Below, piece after piece: positions 44,101 through 54,479 of a stretch of 64,000 nucleotides of DNA. The position numbers and the translations under genes are program-made. The notes beneath the pieces are model-generated. The model saw only the letters and a program-made list of their open reading frames with translations. It ran no database searches and was not told the origin of the DNA. Position 1 is the stretch's first letter; the number at the start of each line of letters is the position of its first letter. Source of the DNA: Triplophysa rosa (lineage: Eukaryota; Chordata; Actinopteri; Cypriniformes; Nemacheilidae); contig NC_079907.1 of NCBI RefSeq assembly GCF_024868665.1, forward strand, positions 18,556,126 to 18,620,125. Direction: 5' to 3'.

Positions 44101-46603
44101 CGGGGGGATCCGCATGTGTGTGGACTTGCGAGGGCCCAACAAGGCAGTTATAGTAGACAGCTACCCATTGCCACACATGGAGGAGATGATGACATTACTG
44201 CAAGGTGCGACTGTGTTTTCAACTATAGACTTGGAAAGTGCATACCACCAGGTACCTCTTCATGAAGATTGCCGGGATCTCACTGCTTTTCTTACACACG
44301 AGGGCCTCTTCAGATTCTGCAGGGTACCTTATGGCTCGGCGTCTGCTCCAGCTGCATTCCAAAAGATGATGGTCATCATTCTAAAAGGAATCCAGAACGT
44401 TGCAAATTATCTGGACGACATCATCGTGTGGGGACGCTCGCTGCAAGAACATGATCAAGCGCTAGAGAAGGTGATGCAACGTCTCAAAGATGCTGGGTTG
44501 GTGTTAAATGAGTCAAAATGTCAATTCAGAAAACAGAGCTTGAAGTTTCTAGGCCACATGGTGAAGTCGCAGGGTATTCAGTTGGATCAGGAACATCTAT
44601 CTGCAATAATCGATGCACCTGCACCAACGTATGCTGTTCAGTTGCGTTCTTTGCTGGGTCTTCTCTCCTGGTACAACAAATTCATTCCTAATTTCGCTTC
44701 CGTGGTGATGCCTCTGCGTGAGTGCTTGAGAGATGAGAGTGGATTTCGCTGGTCTGATGATGCTCAACAAAGCTTGGATGATGTGAAGAAGCTGCTGGTT
44801 CACAGTCCTGCGCTTATACTGTTTGACCCGGAGATGCCGGTGGTCATTTCTACTGATGCGTCTGCATATGGAGTAGGTGCTGTCTTCGCTCAAATTGGCA
44901 CTGATGGTCAAGAACATACTGTCGCTTTCACATCCAGAACACTGTCCTCAGCTGAACAGAAATACTCCACTGTTGAAAAGGAGGCTCTGGCGTGTGTCTG
45001 GGCGGTGGAAAAATGGAGAACGTACTTGTGGGGTCGCAGATTTACGTTGCGGACTGACCATCAAGCGTTAACGACACTGCTGACCACAAAAGGGACTGAT
45101 AGAGCTGGTATGCGTATTGCTCGGTGGGCTGCTCGGTTGCTCTGTTTCGACTACATAGTTGAGTATCGTGCTGGATCTGAGAACTACACTGCAGATTGTT
45201 TATCCCGCTTGCCCTTGCCTCTTCCTTTGGATGCTGAGTCTGATACAGAACCCGAGTTTGTTGCTTTACTGTCTTCTGGGCCGATTGCCATATCCCAGGA
45301 AGAATTTGCTACTGCCTCTGCTCACTGTTCTGAACTCTCTGCGTTGCGCGCACAAATTGCGAGTAAATGGCCTTCATCTTCCGCTGCTGTGGATCCTGTG
45401 ATTCGTCCATACTACAAGCTCCGACATGAGTTCAGTGTGCAAGCTGAGTTTGTGTTTAGAGGATCTAGACTGGTTGTGCCTGGAAAATTGCGTGAGTCAT
45501 TGTTCCGTATTGCACATGAGGGTCATCAGGGAATTGTGAGAACGAAGCAACGCCTGCGTGAGATGTATTGGTGGCCAAACATGGACACATTTGTGACAGA
45601 GAAAATTGCTGCCTGTCATTTATGTCTTTCTCTGGACAAAACTGCGAAAGCCTCTGCTGTTCCACTACAGCCTGTTCCTTTACCTTCTGCACCGTGGGAA
45701 AAACTGGCGATAGACATTGTGGGCCCGTTCGAGACTGCTGTCTGGGACTGTCGATATGCTCTGACACTCACTGACTATTATAGTAAGTGGCCTGAGGTAG
45801 CCTTTACTGCGTCTGTTGCAACAAAACAGGTGACTGCATTTCTTACCTCTGTCTTCAGCAGACACGGAAACCCGACCACTCTGGTCAGTGATAATGGGCC
45901 TCAGTTCACTTCTCCTGAGTTTGCTGCATTCCTGAAAGACAGAGATATTAAGCATATTCGTACTTCAGTGTATCATCCTGCTGCAAATGGTGCTATTGAA
46001 CGCTTTCACAGAGTTCTCAAGAGTACAATCCAATCAGCAATCCTACAATCAGCACCATGGAAATCAACAGTGACTGACTTCCTGCAGATTTACCGCGCTA
46101 CACCTCATGCTGTAACAGGTGTTTCCCCATTCGAATTGCTTCATGGAAGGAAAATGCGTACCCGTCTCAATGTCCTGAAACCTTCACCTTCTGGTCATGA
46201 GCCGACACCACTGCAGAAACGTGTTTCCTCACGTCAGGATGTCATGAAATCTCGCTTTGACCACAAGCATCGTGTGCGACATTTCTCTTTTCGACCAGGG
46301 AATAAAGTGCGCATTAAAAAGGCTGTGCATGTACCAAAAGCTTATCCAAAGTTCACTTCTCCAATTGAAGTCAGGAAAAAAGTTGGTCCTTACACTTACC
46401 TCTTGGATGATGGAAAAAAGTGGCATGCATCGTGTCTTGCACCCGTGCCAACTAGAGAGTTGGATAATGGAATGACAGCCAATGCTGAAAACGTGATGCC
46501 CTCTCATGTTCCATTGTCTGGAAATTCAGTGTCTTCTGAGGCTGGTCCAAGAGAACAACGTCAAAGACGTGAGCCAGGTTGGCTAAAGGACTATGTCTAT
46601 TAG
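44100..46603 (+). pseudogene. Gypsy pol: reverse transcriptase, RNase H and integrase
   Basis: From the frameshift onward a continuous frame encodes the RT palm with the catalytic YLDD (near 44410), the RNase H block starting VISTDASAYGVGAVFAQ, an integrase zinc-binding HHCC region (HEGHQGIVRTKQR ... CHLC) and the integrase core with DIVGPF, VSDNGPQF and IERFHRVLK as D, D and E. A chromodomain is not obvious in the C-terminal tail. Together these copy the RNA into DNA and insert it. The listed frame begins at an internal ATG (44066), which is not the real start. Confidence 0.92.
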
Positions 46604-46839
46604 TCACAGAATTTGACATGGACTTTTGCAATATACATATCATATACTTACATGAAAGTCGAGTACTGAATACTAGTGAGTAGTTTGGTTCATGTTGCTT
46701 GTTGTTTGGAATATTCTTCTGCATTCAATTGGTGTGTTGCTTGGTGTAGTTCATTTATGTGTGAAATTGTTGATGCATGGCAGATTTGCTGTTCTTTCTG
46801 TTTTATGTTACTTGTTGGTAACAGGAGCATCACTTAACT

Positions 46840-46851
46840 AAGAGGAGATTA
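46840..46851 (+). other. Polypurine tract of the Gypsy element
   Basis: aagaggagatta lies directly before the 3' LTR and would prime plus-strand synthesis. Confidence 0.65.
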
Positions 46852-47038
46852 TGTGATGTTGTTGCATCAATGTACCGCTAGGTGGCACTCGATCTACTCG
46901 AGTTGCATCGAGAGGTAGAGAAGAAGTTAGAGTACGGAGCATGTGCCTGCATGTTATCCTGTATGTGTTATTTTGTTAATAAATGTTACTGAAAGGAATC
47001 TACGGTCTCCAGCGTCTTGTCTACATTAAGACATAACA
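46852..47038 (+). repeat. 3' LTR of the Gypsy element
   Basis: It is 187 bp, the same as the 5' LTR except for one visible substitution. It is followed by the duplicated catgc. Confidence 0.93.
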
Positions 47039-47587
47039 CATGCATATTTTAAGAAGCCTGTTTGATTTGTGGTGATTATGAGTGTTTGTGTTTCTGAGGC
47101 TCTAGACTACAGTACATGCATCTACTATCACGTGTAGCCAAAAACAGTGGTGAATGGTGTTATGTTTATGTCGTCATTTGTATCATTATTGCAACAAATA
47201 CCAGAAAATACCGTGATAGAGTTTTAGGGCCATATCTCCCATCCCTAGTCATTCACTCTCAAAACCAGAGCCGTTTCTTGCTATATGCGGACAATTCGGC
47301 TGCATAGGGCCCGCAGCCACCAGGGGGCCCCCAAACTGCAAGTATAGCCTCATATTTTATTATACTTTGGAGAATTAAAAGTACCTGTCTTTATTTGCAT
47401 GTATTGCATGCATTCATTATGCATTCATTTGCAAAGCATGTAAGTGTTCATGGGGTAATCAGGTCAAAATCACCTTTGGGCTAAGCTGTCACGTGGTAAG
47501 TGACGTCTGCCGACAGGTCTGACGGGATAATTGACAGCCGCCCACCTTCCACTGAAGTGATGAGAATAGCGGTAGACGCTAATTACA

Positions 47588-47672
47588 ATGTCATCGAAAC
47601 GTACTTATGCGCCTGGTGCAGAGAAACGCAAAAAGAAGAAAACCGATGAAGAAAAACGATCACAGGATAAAG
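47588..47672 (+). pseudogene. First exon of a ZMYM-type hAT transposase (relic)
   Basis: MSSKRTYAPGAEKRKKKKTD followed by EEKRSQDKG and a donor (aag|gtaagg). A start of the form 'M..KR.Y.SGAEKRKKKK' is the hallmark of the hAT-derived zinc-finger MYM/dimerisation proteins of fish. The zinc finger and catalytic exons are not found in the element, so it cannot move itself. Confidence 0.65.
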
Positions 47673-47844
47673 GTAAGGCATTTGATGTGGGTGGAGGGGT
47701 ACACATAATGCCAACCTGTAAACAAGTTAGTTTGCTACTTTTGTCATGCTGGCTAGCTCTGCTAGCCTCAGATAAATGTGAGCTACCTCAGCTAACAGGC
47801 TATGATTGTTTGTTTGTATGTAAATAAAGTCAGCTTTATCCAAC

Positions 47845-48330
47845 TCAGCTCAACTCAACTTTATTTATATAGCGCTTTTTACAATGTTCATTGTTACAAA
47901 GCAGCTGTACATAAGACTTATTGACTATAAGCAAAACAATTAAAGTTGTACCTGCAAAAACAAGAAAAAGTTGAAAACACAGAAGACAGACATACCCACA
48001 TACAAAACACTCCACACACACAATATGCACACATACTAACACACATAGACATAGACACACACACGCACACGCTCAGTGAGATCACACATTTAAGATAAAG
48101 GAGAGAGAAGCACAGGTCAAATATAACAGGTTATAAATTCTAAAGCAGCCCCCCCGGCCAGGCAAATAGTGCAAAAAACAGTATGCAAACAGTGGCGAGG
48201 AACCCAAAACTCTAATCGAGAAAAAAAACCTCAGGAGAACCCAGACCCAACCAGGGGATTCCAGTTCCCTCTGGCAAAAGCTGCTGCCTCTGCACAAGCT
48301 CAAGAGAGCTTGGCTAAACAACAAGGCTAA
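47845..48330 (-). mobile_element. 3' end of an L2/CR1-group LINE, minus strand
   Basis: Read in reverse it ends cattgtaaaaagcgctatat followed by aaataaagttgagttgagt, the same kind of tail as LINE copy 1 but of a different subfamily. Only 3' UTR is present, with an ACA-rich simple stretch near 47990-48070. Confidence 0.75.
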
Positions 48331-48414
48331 ATAAAATAAATGAACTTACTAATAAAATAAATTATAGTTTTAAGATTATCATTAATAATCTAATAGCATT
48401 TGAAATTTTGTGGT

Positions 48415-48602
48415 GAAGACGTGTCAGGTGACCGCGTCCTTCTTTATCCAGCTCTATCATCTCAGCTCTTGTCAGGTCGCCGCTTCCCATTCTCCGCTCT
48501 ACCATCAGGTCAGGCCATGAAGACGTGTCAGGTGACCGCGTCCTTCTTTATCCAGCTCTATCATCTCAGCTCTTGTCAGGTCGCCGCTTCCCATTCTCCG
48601 CT
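48415..48602. repeat. 104-bp tandem duplication (about 1.8 units)
   Basis: The unit beginning gaagacgtgtcaggtgaccg is repeated at 48519 with no difference visible until the second unit ends at about 48602. It is GC-richer than its surroundings. Confidence 0.88.
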
Positions 48603-48716
48603 ATCTATCCAGAGTTTGCTTTACAAAAAGGCTCAAATAAATGTGTCTCAAGCATAGACCTGTGCTACTATTTTATAAATAAAACCAATTATTATCAGAC
48701 TGATTATTGTTACTTT

Positions 48717-48746
48717 TAGTAGTAGTAGTAGCAGTAGCAGTATACG
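48717..48746. repeat. Triplet (tag)n / (cag)n microsatellite
   Basis: Runs of agtagtagtagtagcagtag; short and interrupted. Confidence 0.7.
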
Positions 48747-48825
48747 TAGTAGTGGATTATTCATATATGGTTCATTTTAAACTACAATATATAACTACAT
48801 AACTTATTTTTATTTTTTTTATAGG

Positions 48826-49735
48826 GCTGTGACGGTGGCAGTTTTTTACCACCGCGGTGGTAATAGACAAATCGACCGCGGTGGTGCGGTGGTTGAGAAA
48901 TATATATTATTTATATAAATAATATTTATATTATTATATTTGCGTGTAGCAACCACATGACGAGTGGAAGAGAAATATAGACCTTATTTAAATACTTGAA
49001 ATTGTTAAATACTTGAAATTGAAATATGATATCTGAAATAAATGAGGATGAAACATCCGTCAATGTTTAACGCGCAAATCCATCAGTGAAACGGCACACT
49101 ACAGCATATAAAACATTTAAATAAACATCAGTAAATAATGAAAACTTAAAACAATAAAGCTAAATACGAAATAAAAAAGCTCTTGTTGCAGTAACTTCAG
49201 TCAGTGGCGTATTAACCCTTACAGTCCTTAACAATTCCATTTGAAACAAACTTTTTAAACCTACATTGGCTTTCCTATTCAGATTGCCATAAAAACTTTA
49301 TTTTTTCCAACTCGTTGATGTGAAACTTACTTGTTGACATTGTCCAGATTAAAATGTGTACAGCTGCACTAAATGCGCGTTCATAAGATGTGCACAGGAG
49401 CGCAAATGAATAGATGTCTCTCCGCAACCGCGGCAAAACCTGCGCGCTCTCCGACACTAAGCAAGCGGGTCATAGCCAGTTTTGATTTTACGTATCTGTT
49501 CCTTTCATAACAGGATCCATTGCAGAACCCGCAGAATAACCTGGGTTTTGCCGTTGCAGGCCCGCGCTCGAATGCACCAACGGAAACGTATGCCAATAAT
49601 TTCTGTTAATGTAAAATCTTTTAAATAAAACCATCCACAACTGAAAGGCTACAACTAGCAATCGTTATCGCAACTCTCATATTTATTACACCTATATTTG
49701 TCAGAGTGACGTGCACTACCGCCGGTAAACATTTT
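48826..49735. mobile_element. Nested hAT fragment of the 'accaccgcggtggt' family
   Basis: The left end tagggctgtgacggtggcag is followed by accaccgcggtggt palindromes, a known teleost hAT layout. The right side near 49707-49727 has only a partial mirror (cactaccgccggtaaac), so the terminus is lost or degraded. No coding sequence is seen. Confidence 0.5.
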
Positions 49736-49932
49736 TCAAGAACACACTGTATCCGTTGCATTTATTAATGTACTCTAGCCTGCTTTACTCTTAAAATGTA
49801 ACAGACTGCTGCATTGTCACAGAATATATGAAAAAGTTAGGAATCTCTACCTCAGAGTTTGAAAAAATAGGGGCCCCCAATTAATATCTCGCATAGGGCC
49901 CCCAAACAGCTAGAAACGGCCCTACTCAAAAC

Positions 49933-50404
49933 TCGGACATTTCTCTATACTTTGGACCTGAAGTATATCGTACCGCCCTGAAGAAGTTTTTATTTGATAA
50001 CATTTGAAACAAAAAGCTATTATAAGAAAAAAAATTGACATAACTTGTGCTAGAAATAGAAAAAAGCAACAAAAAAATGACAAAGCAAGAAAAACTTAAT
50101 AAAATGGTTAAACGTTAAGTGTGTAGGAGTTTTATTTAACATGTGAGTTTTTACCAGTTGCTTTTCAGTTTGTCATTTTTAAGGCAAAGACAACTCATAT
50201 TTTTTTATATTTTGCACATAATGTAACACCATTAGACCAAAAACTTTTAGGTAGAAAATTTGATTTATTTTTACGTTTTATAGCTTGACTTGATGCTCAA
50301 AAACCTGAAAGGGCATGTGTCCCCTCACGTTTCTATGTTTCTGTGAATAATGCATAAACAATTTAATGGCGCAAATGATCATAACACAATGGTTAGTGAG
50401 AAGT
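49933..50404. other. Spacer downstream of the crystallin gene
   Basis: AT-rich, with no gene or bordered repeat recognised. Confidence 0.45.
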
Positions 50405-50407
50405 TAT

Positions 50408-50425
50408 TTTATTGAGACATTTATT
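50408..50425 (-). promoter_or_regulatory. Polyadenylation signals of the crystallin gene
   Basis: Two AATAAA hexamers on the minus strand (50420-50425 and 50408-50413) lie 11-28 bases after the stop codon, giving a very short 3' UTR. Confidence 0.7.
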
Positions 50426-50435
50426 TTATAGAAAA

Positions 50436-51165
50436 CTAATACCAGGAATCCATGATACGCCTCATGCTCATGAATCTCATGCCACCCATATTACTGAAGC
50501 TCCTGTACTCTCCAGGCCTGAAGTACGACATTCTGCCTCTGTAGTTGGGCTGCTCATACATGAGCCAGTGACCATCCATCACATGACAGGACTGGCAGTG
50601 AGACATGTGGTAGCGGTCCATGCAGGAGTCACAGTCGTCCATCAGCTCGTACGTCTGACCTCCAAAGTTCTCCCTCTCATAAATCTTCATTCTGTAGGAT
50701 CCCCTGTGCTGTATGGGAAAAAATCCATTAAACTCAGTTTTTTAACATGTCTTGAAAAATTTACTGGAAGGATTTGATTTGTTATAAATACATAAAAATG
50801 CTAATCGAACTTACCATGGGGATCATACGACAGGATCGGATGCAGTTGTTCATTCCAAACATAGACATATAGTCAGCGTACTCGCCCCTCTTAAAGAAAT
50901 ACTGGTTTCCCATGTAGTTGGGATGATCATACATCATCCAGCATCCGCTATCCACTCTACAGGAGTGACAGCGGCTCAGGTAGGAGGACATGTCAGAAAA
51001 GTCACCCATACACTCATATGAGCGACCCTGGAAGTTCCTGTCCTCGTAGAAGATGACCTGTAAATGTAAAATTTTAGTGGTTTAATGTAAAATGTATGAA
51101 AATAAAAGTAATGTATAAGAAATGTAATGGAAATATAAGTTTTTTTTGTGGTTTACCCTGCCCAT
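50436..51165 (-). CDS. crygm: Gamma-M-crystallin, three exons
   Basis: Exons on the minus strand: 51165-51157 (nine bases, Met-Gly-Arg), 51057-50815 and 50708-50436, with clean GT-AG borders, giving 174 residues, the standard length. It is a structural lens protein with four Greek-key motifs, two per exon: [16 protein letters not shown] opens the first and [19 protein letters not shown] the third. Methionine is unusually frequent (23 residues) and the tryptophan content low, the signature of the fish gamma-M group, which packs densely in hard aquatic lenses. No stop or frameshift interrupts it. The start is fixed by the conserved MGR exon. Paralogues of this family lie in large clusters; only one copy is present here, so the exact member is not assigned. 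Confidence 0.95.
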
Positions 51166-51251
51166 GGTTATGGTTGAACTGTTCGGTTTCCAGTAGTTCC
51201 ACAAAAGAGAAGCTGAACCTGATTTTGCTTGTTGGCTCACAGTCACCTGTG

Positions 51252-51259
51252 CTTATATA
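51252..51259 (-). promoter_or_regulatory. TATA box of the crystallin gene
   Basis: TATATAAG on the minus strand, about 90 bases before the start codon, predicts a 5' UTR of roughly 60 bases. Short TATA-driven leaders are usual for gamma-crystallins. Confidence 0.7.
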
Positions 51260-51720
51260 CATGACCATAGCTAAAGAGTACACTGCATCTATTGTTTGTT
51301 AATTCCTGACTATGCAGGTTGAAACACAGGCAATGTATTTAAAGCTTAGTATGTAGATGTTAGACCTCACATGTGTCAGGACTCTAGAATTTCTGTTTCT
51401 ATCCATTTTAAAATGAAAGGGGTGGTATCCCGTTCAGGGTTTATGACTAGTCCTAGACTAAAACAAATGTTAGAGCTGTCTAAACTGAAAACACCTTGCA
51501 ATGACACATCCATCAGTGACATTGTTTTGTCTCAAAATGCCCACAAGAAAAGTTTTTTTGTAAGGGATATTTGTTAAAACTAGTTAAATGTCTTAATTTA
51601 ACTAAGGCCTAGTCCTGGCTTTATCTAACCCCTTAGAGTAAAGACCTTTGCAGGGATCCCTGACTAGGAAAACTGGTATGCCTACATTGAACGAGCATTA
51701 CACTACTAGCATTTGTCATT
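51260..51720. other. Upstream flank of the crystallin gene
   Basis: No gene recognised. Any lens enhancer would be expected here, but I could not single out a convincing Maf or Sox site. Confidence 0.4.
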
Positions 51721-51726
51721 AGGATC

Positions 51727-52324
51727 TGTCAAGGAATACGTGGAAAAGAACCCAGGTGCAGGCAGGCAGTGGATGAAGGGGTTAACAAAGGTCTTTATTA
51801 CAAATAGAAATACAAAACAAAACACCCACGAGGGGGTAAAATGGTACAGAGGATAACAAGAACTGTTAAACTGACTAGACTAAACTGACAACTTAAAACA
51901 ATACTAGACAACCAAAAAAAAGAACTAACACTAACTAGACTTACTTTAAAGATCACGAACTGGAGCAAGAACACAAGCAAGGGTATAAACAAGAAATCGC
52001 AGGAGGTAACAAAACATGGAACTTTACTAGACACCATAAACACATGCACATCAAACGTAATCCACGAACACAAGACAAAGAAACAAGAGGGTATTTATAG
52101 GGAGAGACAAATGAGGGATAATGACACAGGGCAGGTGTGGGTAATAAAACACTCAGGGAAAGATAACAAGGAAACGAGAGGAGCGGGGCCAGTGACGAGA
52201 CACGAGAAAACACATGAGAAGTAAAAAAAAACAACTCATGGTTTTCTTACATAAAACCTAAGGACTCTGCCCCGATCCCGCCACACGACTAGAATTTCAT
52301 AAACAAGATGGTGGGACCGTGACA
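51727..52324 (-). mobile_element. Solo LTR (598 bp) with 6-bp target duplication
   Basis: It starts TGTCAAGG and ends CCGTGACA, and aggatc flanks both ends (51721-51726, 52325-52330). On the minus strand it has a ctccctataaataccc promoter and an aataaagacctttgttaacc polyadenylation region. It is related in layout to the LTR at 34204-34713. No internal region accompanies it. Confidence 0.8.
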
Positions 52325-52397
52325 AGGATCACATTAAATATTTTCATTTCTTAAAAAAAACTAAATGTAATGCTGATTTTAACCTAAGGAGGCCACA

Positions 52398-52590
52398 GTT
52401 CCCTTTCTGTCGGTTTCTCGACGTTGTGTCGAACTGACAGAATGGGGTTTGTCTTGAGAACCTATCATCTTCTGAGTATTTAGAAAAGGCCAATGAAAAT
52501 TGGCGAATGAAATTTGCATGCCGGGCTCCTCCCCGGATGTCCGGGTATAAGAGGGAAGCCGGCGTGCTCATTCATTCACCTTTTGTTCTT
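52398..52590 (+). repeat. Left inverted terminal repeat of the DIRS element
   Basis: gttccctttctgtcggtttc leads into gacagaatggggtttgtctt and on to gggtataagagggaagccgg, where tataag may serve as promoter. The same sequence is inverted at the right end. Confidence 0.88.
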
Positions 52591-52599
52591 CAGAGCCTA

Positions 52600-54300
52600 C
52601 GCATCTGGTGAGCTTCTCTACGATCTGGGTGATCATTCTTTCTGCTGGAATCTACGACGTGGACAGCGGACGGTCCCTTCCTGCAGTGACTCTCCCCTGG
52701 GCGTCTCGGCAGTTCCGGAGGTGTTCGAGCAAATTTCCTTTTCTAAAAGAGCAAATTTCTCCAGCGTGGCTTGTCCCGCTGTTCTCATGGGTGCAACACA
52801 CTCATCGAGGAGGGGGACGGACACAATGCCTGCTTCCAGTACGCTGGGGCAGACGTTGTGGATACGTCCTGCCCGCACTGCGGGCGGTGACGATTCAGAC
52901 GTTGCGTCACAGGTGGCTGTGTTCCCACGGGACTCAGCCACCACCTCGTTTGCTCCCCGTTCCGTGGCGGCAGGACTACGGCCCTGCCGTCCGCTATGGC
53001 AAGCAGCGAGGGTGATATGAGGATTACTGTGAGCGATAATCCGCCAGCCACGGCTCACGGACCGTTCACACCTCGTTTCGCTCGTCTGACCGTTCCCCAA
53101 AAAAGACGGTCCGCCGTCTTATTCCTCAATCACGTATTCGGACACGATGCGTGATGATGAGATGTCTCTTGCAGCATCGGGGGGTGACGTACTGCCATCC
53201 GACTCCGACGATTCCTCGGGCTCCCTCCCTCGGGGGGTCGAGCCCAGGAAAAAGCGGATGTCGAGATGTCAGCCATGCTTTCCCGGGCCGCCGTGAGTGT
53301 TGGGTTGCAGTGCCCGCACTGCCTCTCCCGGCGCTCGCGGCTGGCTACATGGCGCCTCGGGTTTGAGCGCGGCTCCAAGCCACGCCCGCCCCCAGTGCCG
53401 TGTTTACCGGAAGTGCATGAGGAACTTTGTAAGACCTGAAACGCCCCTTCCCGGCACGTTTCACGTCAAACAAAGTTCTGTCACCCTCTCTTCCCTCGAG
53501 GTTGAGACAGCTGGAGGATGCGTCGGTGTCCCCCAGGTGGAGTATGCCGCCGCGGTGCACTCGTGCCCGTAGGTAGCGGCCACTTGGGAGGGCTCGACCT
53601 AGACTCCCGTCCAAAGCATGTGGTGTCTCGGCATCTCTGGTGTCGAGAGCTTACATTGCGGCGGACCAAGCTGCCTCCTCTCTCCACGCTATGGCTCCTG
53701 CCAGGCCAGGGCGTTGAGAGAGCTCCACGAGGGTAAGACTGACCCAGCGCTTATGCAGGAACTCCGCGCCGCCACCGACCTCGCTCTATGGGCGACCAAG
53801 GTGACCACGCGGGCCCTGGGTCGGACGATGTCCACACTTGTGGTCCATGAGAAACTCCTCTGGCCTATACTTGCGCAGATGAGTAATGCTGAGAAGGTCC
53901 GCTTTCTTGACGTACCCGTCTCGCAAAGGGGGGCTGGTTGGTGTTACTGTCGAGCCGCAGTGGCCCCGCTCACCGGGGAGGCCGCGTGTTCTCGACAGTA
54001 AGAAGCAGTCCTCCGTGCCGCAACTCGGCCGCCTCGGCCATCGAATCCCGTGCACCGTCTGCTTCCCAGCAGCCCTGGTCCTCTTCAACGCCCTCCAGCT
54101 CTGGGCAGGTGCCCGCTGGAGGAGACAGCGAAGAGGAGACCATCGCCCATCAGCAGCCGCGGGGCAGCGGCCATCATGGGAACACCTCAGGGGGATCGAG
54201 GCTACCATTGGGCCCGACCCCAGCCACATCGCTGGGAAGTCGGATAGGGACGGATCCTGCCCCGTCCCTCCATCTGCTGGCCCCCTCCGGGGAGCTGGCG
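52600..54300 (+). pseudogene. DIRS gag-like region, broken
   Basis: Frames covering this region encode a serine/arginine- and cysteine-rich protein with CPHC-like pairs (for example CPHCLS-type repeats and DPALMQELRAATDLALWATK). They match the truncated copy at 37785-39140 over their whole length. Several indels shift the frame. By position this is the DIRS gag equivalent; there is no strongly conserved motif to prove it. Confidence 0.65.
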
Positions 54301-54479
54301 CCCACTTACTCTCAAAGAGGAGAGTTTCCTCTCGCTCTGGGTTACCTCAGCCGCTCTCACCCTCTGCACGACGGTGAACGGCAAACTCGACGTTGCATCA
54401 TGGCAAAGCGCAATGTCGAGTATAAACACCAGCCCTCAGCACTCTCAGTCAGACAATGCGTTGAGCTGCGCAGTCGCCA

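Larger units (their letters stand above)
42431..47038 (+). mobile_element. Nearly complete young Ty3/Gypsy LTR retrotransposon
   Basis: Two 187-bp LTRs (42431-42617, 46852-47038) differ at a single position that I can see (agcatcttg versus agcgtcttg). The 5-bp catgc flanks the element (42426-42430, 47039-47043). Gag, zinc knuckles, protease, reverse transcriptase, RNase H and integrase follow in Gypsy order. The coding region has one in-frame stop after the gag N-terminal part and one frameshift in a G run near 44105, so the copy is probably non-autonomous despite its youth. Confidence 0.95.
47266..49924 (+). mobile_element. hAT element (2.66 kb) with 8-bp target duplication and nested insertions
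   Basis: The ends cagagccgtttcttgctat and agctagaaacggcccta form an inverted repeat, with gggggcccccaa blocks inside both ends. The 8-bp ctcaaaac flanks it (47258-47265, 49925-49932). It holds a relic first transposase exon, a LINE 3' end on the minus strand (47845-48330), a 104-bp tandem duplication and part of another hAT element. Confidence 0.88.

Noticed and set aside
45465..45955. Minus-strand frames of 100 and 91 residues opposite the integrase
   Set aside because: Shadows of the well-supported plus-strand pol frame.
50412..50777. 121-residue plus-strand frame with His/Val-rich sequence
   Set aside because: Antisense of crystallin exon 3.
51798..52234. Minus-strand frames of about 90 residues with hydrophobic Ser/Leu/Val repeats
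   Set aside because: They lie within a solo LTR with clear borders and have no homology that I recognise.
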